A stretch of DNA of 43,275 nt, taken from Kiritimatiellia bacterium (GTDB lineage: Bacteria > Verrucomicrobiota > Kiritimatiellia > RFP12 > UBA1067). The notes under the pieces were generated by a model, which was not told the origin of the DNA, made no database searches, and saw only the letters and a list, made by a program, of their open reading frames with translations. Numbering within the stretch: position 1 is the stretch's first letter; every line of letters starts with the position of its first letter. The stretch is from positions 1-43,275 of the forward strand of contig JAFRDO010000060.1 of assembly GCA_017403825.1 (NCBI GenBank), in the 5' to 3' direction. Position numbers and translations under genes: made by a program. Of the stretch, positions 17,051 to 24,460 are shown piece by piece.

Positions 17051-17602
17051 TCAGTTGAGAACGTTCGTCCTGTCGACAGCCTTCTGGAGCGGCACGCGCT
17101 TCTGCCAGAAGTCAAGCCCAGTGGCGACGTCGGTCAGTTTCAGGATAAGCGCGTTCTCCTTGTAGAAGTTGCCGTTGTCACGGCGCACGTTCTGCTCACG
17201 CAACTTGCCAGTGAGAATGAATTCGGGACGTATCGGGGCAGTACCCGTCTGCGCGGCAAACGCCTCGTTGTAGACGATGAACTTGTCGCCGTTCATCAGC
17301 TCTTCCTCAAAGTAAGCCTTCAGCGAGTCGGCGAGATAGCCAGCTTGAGAACCGCGGGCAGTCGTATCGACGGTGAACGGCTTCACGTTGACGACGCGAC
17401 GATTGCCGGGCTTCTCATAACGCTTCGACGCGCGGTCAATGTCCTGTATCGCCTTCGATACTACGATGCGGAGATCCGCCTCGGCGAAGCCAGAGGTGAC
17501 TTCGGTGTCCTCCCCGTCTACGATGCGACGGGTCTGCTCGGTGACGCAACCGGTCATCGCAACCGCCGCCACAACCATCATTCCATATGCTATTCTGTTC
17601 AT
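17051..17602 (-). CDS. LpoB-like penicillin-binding protein activator lipoprotein
   Basis: The 183-residue lipoprotein has lipobox MTGC (C19). The body matches COG3417/LpoB: NRRVVNVKPFTVDT, an SLKAYFEEEL helix, FIVYNE, then PEFILTGKLREQ and NALILKLTDVATGLDFWQK. In E. coli LpoB is an outer-membrane lipoprotein that reaches through peptidoglycan and activates PBP1b. The presence of a YcfL-like gene two genes upstream matches the E. coli ycfL-lpoB pairing. ATG at 17602 follows GAGGAG; longer readings upstream run through the neighbouring gene out of frame. Its target synthase is not in the window. Confidence 0.8.
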   Translation of the reverse strand: MNRIAYGMMVVAAVAMTGCVTEQTRRIVDGEDTEVTSGFAEADLRIVVSKAIQDIDRASKRYEKPGNRRVVNVKPFTVDTTARGSQAGYLADSLKAYFEEELMNGDKFIVYNEAFAAQTGTAPIRPEFILTGKLREQNVRRDNGNFYKENALILKLTDVATGLDFWQKRVPLQKAVDRTNVLN

Positions 17603-17634
17603 TTCTTCACTCCTCGTTTTCAGTCTTGCAGTTC

Positions 17635-18171
17635 TTAGAACCCGACGTTGATTATCGGGAAGCACCTGATGCCGGTGTTGTTGAAGTTGAGCCCGCCGAT
17701 CTGCACGCCGTGCAGGTCCTCGGCAAAGTTCACGAAAGCGATCTGCAACCCATAGGCACGGCCGCGCACGATGTTGACTGCGCCGACCTGGATGCCGCCC
17801 ATCGTATCGCCCACGACGTTGCCGCAAAGGTTCGCGGCAATGCCGCCGAAGTCATGCGTCACGGCAGAGAACGCACCGGCGTCAAGGCCGTACGTGTTGG
17901 CGTACTCGCCCCAGCCGAAGTTCAGCCTCAGTCCGTAGACGTTGCTCTCCTCGTTGGGTATCGACCACGGCAGGATCGTTCCGCCGATCGCCATGTCCCA
18001 CCCGCGCCAGCCATAGGCGTTTCCGTTGCCGCGCGTCACGAACGTGACGTCATTCGGTCCATGACCGCGCGCACGGTCGTTCGCGACGCCATGGCCGGCC
18101 TCGAACCTTGCCGCATGAGCCAACTGCGCGACACACGCACACAGAGCGATTGCAAAAACCAGTTTCTTCAT
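17635..18171 (-). CDS. LA_2272-type surface-repeat protein
   Basis: The 178-residue protein has a signal peptide ending AHA (cleavage near residue 20). The C-terminal half holds the short amphipathic repeats typical of LA_2272-type surface-repeat proteins: GIQVGAVN, GLQIAFVN and GVQIGGLN, spaced about 20 residues apart, ending in INVGF. Such repeats likely form a beta-helix or barrel-like surface. It overlaps the YcfL-like stop by 4 nt (ATGA) and is followed 32 nt later by the LpoB-like gene, so it is an extra member inserted into the usual ycfL-lpoB pair. Function unknown. Confidence 0.7.
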   Translation of the reverse strand: MKKLVFAIALCACVAQLAHAARFEAGHGVANDRARGHGPNDVTFVTRGNGNAYGWRGWDMAIGGTILPWSIPNEESNVYGLRLNFGWGEYANTYGLDAGAFSAVTHDFGGIAANLCGNVVGDTMGGIQVGAVNIVRGRAYGLQIAFVNFAEDLHGVQIGGLNFNNTGIRCFPIINVGF

Positions 18172-18563
18172 TTCTTCAACCTCCTTACGTAAAGCCTCAT
18201 GTCAGCCGCATCTGGCTTGGGCGCCGTGCCCTTCAGCCCGCAGATCTCGTATGGCTGGAGCATACGCGCGTTCCAGGAGGAGACGACCGAATCGATCTCC
18301 ACGCCGTCGACGTCGAGCCACTGCACCTTCCATTCAACCGGCAGAGGACGGTTGCAGTTGTTCACCAGGTTGGCCTGCAACGTCAGGTATGAGCTGCTGC
18401 CCCTCGCGCAGCGCACGTCCGTAACCACCACGTCGTAGCAGAGGTCCGGAGCGATTGTTACGCGCGTGTCCATGGGAGGCACGGCTGCGTTCTGCGGCGG
18501 AGCAATGCACCCGGCGAACACGCAAGCCGCAGCCGCAATCGCCGCAATCATCAGTCTTTTCAT
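18168..18563 (-). CDS. YcfL-like lipoprotein (DUF1425)
   Basis: The 131-residue lipoprotein has lipobox FAGC (C19). A single Ig-like beta domain follows, with the family-typical VNNCNRPLPVEWKVQWLDVDG segment spread over residues about 68-88 and a late AADMRLYVR strand. YcfL of E. coli is a lipoprotein of unknown role encoded next to lpoB. The ATG overlaps the panB stop (ATGA) and its own stop overlaps the next gene, so three genes are translationally linked. Confidence 0.75.
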   Translation of the reverse strand: MKRLMIAAIAAAACVFAGCIAPPQNAAVPPMDTRVTIAPDLCYDVVVTDVRCARGSSSYLTLQANLVNNCNRPLPVEWKVQWLDVDGVEIDSVVSSWNARMLQPYEICGLKGTAPKPDAADMRLYVRRLKK

Positions 18564-19333
18564 TGTGGGAACTCCCCTTTCCTTACTTCGTTTACGTAAG
18601 CCGAAAACGCGCCACGCACGACCGACGCGAGGTCGGCGTACTTCTTCACGAAGGACGGCACCTTCTCATTCAGTCCGAGGAGGTCGTGCATGACGAGCCA
18701 TTGCGCATCGCATACCGGACCCGCTCCGATGCCGATCGTGACGATCTTGAGTGCGGCAGTGATTTCTGCCGCAAGCTCCGCAGGAATGCATTCAAGGGTA
18801 ACCGCGAACGCGCCCGCTTCCTCTACGGCCTTCGCGTCGGCAAGCACCTTCTCGGCCGCCTCGCGTGTCTGGCCCTGCTTCTTGAAGCCACCGTACTCGT
18901 TTACGCTCTGAGGAGTCATGCCGACGTGGGCCAAGACCGGAATGCCGGCCGCAGTGAGACGCCTGATGAGCCCACAGACCGAAGCGCCGCCCTCCAGCTT
19001 CACTGCCTCGGCGCCAGCCTTGATCATTGCAACGGCGTTCCTCATGGCCTCGTCTTCGCCGCACTGGTACGAGCCGAACGGCATGTCGCCCACGACCAAC
19101 GCGTCCTTTACCGCACGCGCGACCGCCGCCACCGCCGCAAGCATGTCAGACATGCCGACCGGCAGCGTCGTGGAGTGCCCGAGAACGTTCATGCCCAGCG
19201 AGTCGCCGATAAGAACGATGGGTACGCCGGACTCATCGGCCAAACGCGCGAAGCACGCATCGTATGCCGTGCAGCAGCCAAGCTTCTCGCGCCCCTTAGC
19301 CGCCCTCACCGTTGCCACATTCCACTTCTTCAT
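18560..19333 (-). CDS. panB: 3-methyl-2-oxobutanoate hydroxymethyltransferase
   Basis: The 257-residue enzyme transfers a hydroxymethyl group from methylene-tetrahydrofolate to 2-oxoisovalerate, giving ketopantoate for pantothenate and CoA. The family motifs are all present: TAYDACFARLADE, IGDSLGMNVLGH, a GDMPFGSY metal-site segment, KLEGG, and HVGMTPQSVNEYGGFKKQG. The length is normal. It is the first gene of the minus-strand envelope cluster, with AGGAAG before the ATG and an extended -10 upstream. No panC, panD or panE is seen nearby. The 4-nt overlap with a lipoprotein gene is functionally unexpected. Confidence 0.97.
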   Translation of the reverse strand: MKKWNVATVRAAKGREKLGCCTAYDACFARLADESGVPIVLIGDSLGMNVLGHSTTLPVGMSDMLAAVAAVARAVKDALVVGDMPFGSYQCGEDEAMRNAVAMIKAGAEAVKLEGGASVCGLIRRLTAAGIPVLAHVGMTPQSVNEYGGFKKQGQTREAAEKVLADAKAVEEAGAFAVTLECIPAELAAEITAALKIVTIGIGAGPVCDAQWLVMHDLLGLNEKVPSFVKKYADLASVVRGAFSAYVNEVRKGEFPQ

Positions 19334-19355
19334 GATGCAACTTCCTGCTGGCGGT

Positions 19356-19364
19356 ATTATACCA
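19356..19364 (-). promoter_or_regulatory. extended -10 upstream of panB
   Basis: TGGTATAAT is read on the minus strand (hexamer 19356-19361), about 23 nt before the panB ATG. No clear -35 is seen. It probably drives panB and the envelope cluster behind it. Confidence 0.5.
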
Positions 19365-19370
19365 CAAAAC

Positions 19371-20336
19371 TTACTTTACGGACATCACCAAGATGTTGGA
19401 GTCCGCCTCGCCGGCTCCGTCCGAAACGAGCACGAGGGTCCGCGTTCCGTCAGCAAGCGTCGGCCCTTGGCAGACTCCCTCGTAGTTGGCGAACATGGTG
19501 CTCTCGTCCCACAGCAACCGTTTCGACGCCGTCTTCGACGTGGTGTTGAGATCGACTTCATAGAGACGGCCGCGCAGCGTCGGCAGCAGAACGTTCTTCT
19601 TGCTCATCTCGCGCTCCAAAACGAGCAGCCTCCCCTTGTCAAGCACGCACATGGCCGATATGCCGGACAGCGCCATGCCATTGTAGGGCGTGCCTTCAAC
19701 AGGATCGGTCGCGTACCTTAGCTGCCGTGACGGACGCCACAGGTCTGCTGAGTCGCTGCGCACGAACTCCTGTATCCTCACGATGCCGCCCACCCCGGGA
19801 CCTGCCGGCTCTCCGTCGCAGTCGAGCGTGTCCTCGTTGGCCGCATACATGTGCAGACCGTCCGGCGAGATCGCCAGCGCCTCCAGCGAGCGGTTCTTGC
19901 GGGCGTGCTTCAGGTATACGTCGGGCACGGCAGCCTTGGCGACCATGCGCCCCGTCTTGGGATCGTAGGCGCGGATAGAGGAATCGTACTCATCCGAGAC
20001 CCACACCCAATGCGTCAGCGGATCGTAGGCGCAGCCCTCGAGGTCTACGCGCCCGTCAAGCTGCACGCTCCGCAGTACGGAGAAAGAGCCGTCAGATCCG
20101 TCGGCGGCAACGCGTATCTCGACCTCGTGCAAGAGCCCGCCCCGGTCGTCAACGCAGTAATAGACGTCGCCGCCGACGCGGGTTATGTCCGACAGCCCGT
20201 CCGGCCCGCTCTCGCGGGCGAACTCGCAGAGGTCCTCGACTGCCTCAGTAGGGCCTGGCGCGACGGTCGCGCACCCGGCGGCAAGGCATGCCGCCAAGGC
20301 ACAGGCCAGCCGCGCCAGAGCTGGGGCATCGGACAC
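19371..20336 (-). CDS. phytase-like (esterase-like activity of phytase) lipoprotein
   Basis: The 321-residue lipoprotein has lipobox LAAGC (C22). It is built of beta-propeller-like repeats: GLSDITRVGGDVYYCVDDRGG, LEGCAYDPLTHWVWVSDEYD, LEALAISPDGLHMYAANED, RLLVLERE and YEGVCQGP. These motifs fit the phytase-like/SdiA-regulated group (PF13449) rather than classical phytases; several of these proteins have no tested activity. It starts with GTG overlapping the potD stop (TAGTG), so it is coupled to the polyamine-binding-type lipoprotein. The pair may act together at the cell surface; the substrate is unknown. Confidence 0.7.
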   Translation of the reverse strand: MSDAPALARLACALAACLAAGCATVAPGPTEAVEDLCEFARESGPDGLSDITRVGGDVYYCVDDRGGLLHEVEIRVAADGSDGSFSVLRSVQLDGRVDLEGCAYDPLTHWVWVSDEYDSSIRAYDPKTGRMVAKAAVPDVYLKHARKNRSLEALAISPDGLHMYAANEDTLDCDGEPAGPGVGGIVRIQEFVRSDSADLWRPSRQLRYATDPVEGTPYNGMALSGISAMCVLDKGRLLVLEREMSKKNVLLPTLRGRLYEVDLNTTSKTASKRLLWDESTMFANYEGVCQGPTLADGTRTLVLVSDGAGEADSNILVMSVK

Positions 20337-21499
20337 TACCTGGCCTCCGTCGCCTTGATCCTGTCCCAGGCCTTGTTGTAGAGATCCATTACGGCCTGCT
20401 GTCCGTCAAAGCTCTTTATCAGCTGGCCGCGCTTTAGCTGCTCCGGGTTGAGCACGATCAAACTGCGGTATTCAGGATCAAGCTGATCGATGCCGGGCTT
20501 GACGGGGTTCGGTCCGCAGATGTACTCCATGTTGACCTTGGCCACGTCGCCGTCGTAGATGTAGTTGATGAACGCATAGGCGAGGTCCTTGCGCTTGGCG
20601 GACTTCGCGACGACCATCTCGTCGAACGCAATCGCAAAGCCCTCCTTGGGCAGAGCGAAGCCGACGTCCTCGCGCGCCGGCGCACCGGCCTCCTCGTCGC
20701 CGACAATAACCTGCGTCACGTCAGTGGAATACCCCTGGCCGATCCAGGTGGCACCGCTGGCGACCTCGGTCTTGTAGCTCTCGGCGTCGAACTTGCGCAC
20801 GTTGACGCGCCACTTCAGGACCTGCTCGACCGCCGCGTTGATCTCGGCGGCGCTCGTGGAATTCACCGAATAGCCAAGGTACATGAGACCGATTCCGATC
20901 ACCTCGCGTATGTCGTCCAACAGCGAGACGCGACCCTTCATCGCCGGATTGCCGATGATTGCCCACGAGTTCACATCGGCGCCCTCGGGAATCTTGTCCT
21001 TGCGGTAGGCGAGGCCCGTGTAAGTGACGGCATAAGGCGCACTGTACGTGAACGCGGGATCGAGCACCTGGTCGGAGAACGACGGGTCAAAGTTCTTCTT
21101 TACGTTCGGCATCTTCGAGTGATCGAGCTTGTCGATCATGTCCTCGCGCGCCATCGTCGCGATCTGGTAGGAGCTGGGCGTTATGATGTCATAGCCAGTG
21201 CCGCCAGCCTTGAGCTTAGCGTACATCGCCTCGTTTGAGTCGAAGGTGTCGATGACGACCTTCACCTTGAGGGCCGACTCGAAGCTCTCCAGCACGTCGG
21301 GCGCGATGTAGTCGCTCCACGTGTAGATGTGAAGCGTTCCGCCGTCTCCGGAGTCGGGGGGACGAAACCCTGCGGCCTCGGCGGCGGCGAGCGCCTGCGC
21401 AGAGAGGTCCACGCCCTCCGGCTTATTGTCGGAGCAGCCCGCGATGAACGCGACGGACGCAAGCGCCGCCGCGACAGATGTCACTTTGCGATGGTTCAT
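20336..21499 (-). CDS. PotD-type spermidine/putrescine-binding lipoprotein
   Basis: The 387-residue extracytoplasmic solute-binding protein has lipobox IAGC (C22). It resembles PotD/PotF: LHIYTWSDYIAPDVLESFE, FDSNEAMYAKLKAGGTGYDIITPS, then YAVTYTGLAYRKDK and the late KRKDLAYAFINYIYD. Members bind polyamines for an ABC importer. The permease (PotB, PotC) and ATPase (PotA) genes are not adjacent, so it is an orphan or has been recruited elsewhere. An extended -10 lies about 50 nt upstream and AAAGGAATG supplies a ribosome site. Ligand assignment is from family resemblance only. Confidence 0.85.
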   Translation of the reverse strand: MNHRKVTSVAAALASVAFIAGCSDNKPEGVDLSAQALAAAEAAGFRPPDSGDGGTLHIYTWSDYIAPDVLESFESALKVKVVIDTFDSNEAMYAKLKAGGTGYDIITPSSYQIATMAREDMIDKLDHSKMPNVKKNFDPSFSDQVLDPAFTYSAPYAVTYTGLAYRKDKIPEGADVNSWAIIGNPAMKGRVSLLDDIREVIGIGLMYLGYSVNSTSAAEINAAVEQVLKWRVNVRKFDAESYKTEVASGATWIGQGYSTDVTQVIVGDEEAGAPAREDVGFALPKEGFAIAFDEMVVAKSAKRKDLAYAFINYIYDGDVAKVNMEYICGPNPVKPGIDQLDPEYRSLIVLNPEQLKRGQLIKSFDGQQAVMDLYNKAWDRIKATEAR

Positions 21500-21547
21500 G
21501 TCATTCCTTTCTTTTTTCCTTTTTCGCCGCAGAAGCGCGACGCGCGA

Positions 21548-21556
21548 ATTATACCA
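21548..21556 (-). promoter_or_regulatory. extended -10 upstream of the PotD-type gene
   Basis: TGGTATAAT is read on the minus strand (hexamer 21548-21553). The wider string AAAGTATGGTATAATTC is identical to that before the CBM9-like gene near 27000. No -35 is seen. Confidence 0.55.
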
Positions 21557-21609
21557 TACTTTGGCAGTCTAAAACCAAAGAACGGTAACGAAATTCCATG
21601 CGGCCTCCG

Positions 21610-23655
21610 TCATGTCACGGACGCGCCCGGGCCAGCGGCGGACGTCGGCGACACCGCGCCCCCGCCTACGCCAGGCTCGCCGGCGAAAAGAATCATGCCC
21701 TCGGAGACGCCGACAGACATCTTGCGCGGCGCAAGGTTCGCCACGAACACAACCTCCTTGCCGACGAGCTTTTCGGGCTCGGGATACGCCTGGCGTATGC
21801 CCGAAAAGATCGTGCGCTTCCCGAGGCTACCGGCGTCCAGGACGAACTTCAGGAGCTTCGAGCTCTTCGGCACGATCTCGCAACTTTCAACGACGCCGAC
21901 GCGCAGGTCGAGCTTGTCGAAGTCGGGGAACGCGATCTCCTCCTTGAGCGGAGCCGCCGCACGCGCCTTGTTCTTGCTGGCGCGCGACTCGTGAGCGACC
22001 TCGCCGGAGTCAGCCGGCTTCACCGTGGCCGCCGCGACCATAGCCTCGACCTGCTTCGCCTCGATGCGCGAGGCCAGGTACTCGTATTCGCCAAGCGTTA
22101 CGCCTTCCACCGCCGTGTCGCGAGACTCCCACGTCCATGCGCTCTCGCCGAAGAGCCTCATCGCCCTGTCGGCATAGGCAGGCAGTATCGGCTTCAGGTA
22201 GATGGCCAGTATGCGAAAGGCGTTGAGCGCGGCAGTTAGCGTCACGCGCGCGGCCTCCGCGTCGGTCTTCACCGTCTTCCACGGCTCCTTGCGGTCGAAG
22301 TACTCGTTGGCCGCGTCGGCCAGGCGGCACGTCTCGACCACGACCTGGCTGAAGCGGCGGTCCTCGTAGTGGCGGGCGATAGTCTCGCCGCCGTCGCGGA
22401 GCCTTGCGAGGAGCGCAAGCTCCTCGTCGTGTCCGGCAAGGGTGGCGAGCTTTCCGCCGAGCCTCTTGTGGAGCATCTGCGCGGAGCGCGAGGCGATGTT
22501 CGTGATCTTGCCGACGAGATCGGAGTTGACGCGCTGCACGAAGTCCGCAAGGTTCAGGTCCATGTCGTCAGTGGTCGGCCCGAGCTTCGCCGCGTAATAG
22601 TAGCGGAGAGCCTCCGGCGGCAGGTGGTCCAGGTACGTGCGCGCGTTCACGAACGTGCCCTTCGACTTCGACATCTTCTCGCCGTTCACCGTAAGGAAGC
22701 CATGCACGAATATCTTGTTCGGCTGCTCAAGGCCGGCCACGTGCAGCATTCCAGGCCAGAACAGGCAGTGGAAGCGTATGATGTCCTTGCCGATGAAATG
22801 GTAGCGCTCGGCATTGGGATCCTGCCACCAGTCCTCGAACTTCTGCCCGTTCTTCTCGCACCAGTTCTTGAGCGAAGCCAGGTAGCCGATCGGCGCGTCC
22901 ACCCAGACATAGAAGAACTTCCCCTGATGCCCCGGTATCTCAAAGCCGAAGTATGGCGCATCCCTGGATATGCACCAGCCCCTCAACGGCTCCGAGAACC
23001 ACTCCAGGAGCTTGTTCGACACGTCGCTGGTGGTGTGCGCCGGAATCCACTTCTCGAGATAGTCGTGCTGGGGCTCCAGCTCGAAATACAGGTGCTCGGA
23101 GTCCCTCACGACGGGCGTGGAGCCGCACGTCGTGCACTTGGGGTTGCCCAGCTCCTCGGCACCGTACGTAGACCCGCAGTGGTCGCAGCTGTCGCCGTAC
23201 TGGCCCTCCGCGCCGCACTTCGGACAGGTCCCCTTCACAAAGCGGTCGGGCAGGAACATGCGGCAGTTCTCGCAATAGAGCTGCGGCGACGTCTTTCTGG
23301 TGATGCCTCCGGACTTCTCCATTGCCGCGAAGAACCGTTCTGAGAACTCCCTGTTCTCCGGAGAATTCGTAGAGTAGTAGTTGTCGAAGTTCACCTGGAA
23401 GTCGGTGAAGTCCTTCAGGTGAATCGCATGCATGCGCGCGATGAGATCCTCCGGCGAGACCCCTTCCTTCCGCGCGCGAATCATCACGGGCGTGCCGTGG
23501 GTGTCGTCCGCGCATACGTATACGCAGTCGTTCCCGCGCAGCTTCTGGTATCTCACCCAAAAGTCTGTCTGGACGTATTCGACGAGGTGGCCGAGGTGTA
23601 TGTCGCCGTTCGCATACGGCAACGCGCTCGTGACGATTATCTTTCTCTTGCTCAT
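21610..23655 (-). CDS. metG: methionyl-tRNA synthetase
   Basis: The 681-residue class I synthetase has HLGH at residues 20-23 and KMSKS at 327-331. Four CxxC pairs (C128/131, C144/147, C157/160, C174/177) form the double zinc knuckle of the two-zinc MetRS type. A C-terminal tRNA-binding (EMAPII/Trbp111-like) domain covers about residues 575-665 (KLDLRVGVVES..., SGIRQAYPEPEKLVG). It charges both initiator and elongator tRNA-Met. A TATAAT lies only 8 nt before the ATG with no Shine-Dalgarno, suggesting a leaderless mRNA. It is an independent unit after the LmbE gene. Confidence 0.97.
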   Translation of the reverse strand: MSKRKIIVTSALPYANGDIHLGHLVEYVQTDFWVRYQKLRGNDCVYVCADDTHGTPVMIRARKEGVSPEDLIARMHAIHLKDFTDFQVNFDNYYSTNSPENREFSERFFAAMEKSGGITRKTSPQLYCENCRMFLPDRFVKGTCPKCGAEGQYGDSCDHCGSTYGAEELGNPKCTTCGSTPVVRDSEHLYFELEPQHDYLEKWIPAHTTSDVSNKLLEWFSEPLRGWCISRDAPYFGFEIPGHQGKFFYVWVDAPIGYLASLKNWCEKNGQKFEDWWQDPNAERYHFIGKDIIRFHCLFWPGMLHVAGLEQPNKIFVHGFLTVNGEKMSKSKGTFVNARTYLDHLPPEALRYYYAAKLGPTTDDMDLNLADFVQRVNSDLVGKITNIASRSAQMLHKRLGGKLATLAGHDEELALLARLRDGGETIARHYEDRRFSQVVVETCRLADAANEYFDRKEPWKTVKTDAEAARVTLTAALNAFRILAIYLKPILPAYADRAMRLFGESAWTWESRDTAVEGVTLGEYEYLASRIEAKQVEAMVAAATVKPADSGEVAHESRASKNKARAAAPLKEEIAFPDFDKLDLRVGVVESCEIVPKSSKLLKFVLDAGSLGKRTIFSGIRQAYPEPEKLVGKEVVFVANLAPRKMSVGVSEGMILFAGEPGVGGGAVSPTSAAGPGASVT

Positions 23656-23663
23656 TGCCGTGA

Positions 23664-23672
23664 ATTATAGCA
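23664..23672 (-). promoter_or_regulatory. extended -10 of metG, leaderless type
   Basis: TGCTATAAT is read on the minus strand (hexamer 23664-23669). The hexamer ends 8 nt before the metG ATG, so transcription should start at or within a base or two of the start codon. A -35 match is weak. Confidence 0.5.
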
Positions 23673-23702
23673 TATTAATTCGGCGGCGCACACGATGCAC
23701 GC

Positions 23703-24407
23703 TCAAGGCAGCACCTTGAAGTCGGGCATGTAGCCGTGTATGCGGTGCCCGCGGAAAGCCTCGGCGTACTTGCAGCCGTTCTGAATGCCGCGGAACCGCG
23801 CCCAGACGCGGGCCTCCTCCGCGAAGTCGGTGCAGCCGAACTCCGCCATGTACGGGAACTGGCTCTTGTGGAAGTAGATGCCCTTCAGTTTCTCGTCGCA
23901 CTCTTCGGAGATGTCGACGTAGACCTCGGGCAGGAAGTTGATTCCGTAGCTCGGCTCCCAGTAGAAGAGCGACACCTTCTTCGTGCACGGCTTCTCGTTT
24001 GACTGCTGGTTGCGTCCGGGCAGGGAGAGAAGCATCTCGCGGACAAGCTTCGACGTCATCGCATGGTCGGTGGACTCGTCGTCTGGATAATGAGTGAAGA
24101 TCACGTCGGGATCCGCCCAACGCATCGCGTCCAAAACCTGAGTGCGAGTCTCGTTCGTGTCGAGAAGGCGCTCGTCGTCGTTGCGCATGAAGCGAACCTC
24201 GGCGCCGTAGAGCGCGGCGGACTGCATCATCTCCGCCTCCCTGACGCGCTCGATCTCCTTGACGTCGGTCATCACGTTAGACCCGGTATTCCCGCTCGTC
24301 GTAAGCGCGATGTAGATCTTGTGCCCCTGCTTCTTGTACTTGAGCAGCGTGCCGCCGACATTCAGCTCGATGTCGTCGGGATGCGCGCAAACTGCCAGAA
24401 TGTTCAT
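23703..24407 (-). CDS. PIG-L/LmbE-family N-acetylglucosamine-type deacetylase
   Basis: The 234-residue zinc-dependent deacetylase has the family motif AHPDD (residues 7-11) and a second metal-ligand segment HYPDDESTDHAMTSKL near residue 100. Relatives remove acetyl from GlcNAc-inositol, GlcNAc-malate (BshB) or GlcNAc-PI. AAAGGAGAAACG precedes the ATG. It lies 53 nt downstream of a CBM9-like secreted protein on the same strand, so co-expression with carbohydrate genes is possible. The natural substrate cannot be told; a BshB-like or sugar deacetylase role are both possible. Confidence 0.9.
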   Translation of the reverse strand: MNILAVCAHPDDIELNVGGTLLKYKKQGHKIYIALTTSGNTGSNVMTDVKEIERVREAEMMQSAALYGAEVRFMRNDDERLLDTNETRTQVLDAMRWADPDVIFTHYPDDESTDHAMTSKLVREMLLSLPGRNQQSNEKPCTKKVSLFYWEPSYGINFLPEVYVDISEECDEKLKGIYFHKSQFPYMAEFGCTDFAEEARVWARFRGIQNGCKYAEAFRGHRIHGYMPDFKVLP

Positions 24408-24460
24408 TCGTTTCTCCTTTCGGTTTTTGTCTTACGTAAAATGCACGAAGCCCCGGCTTC

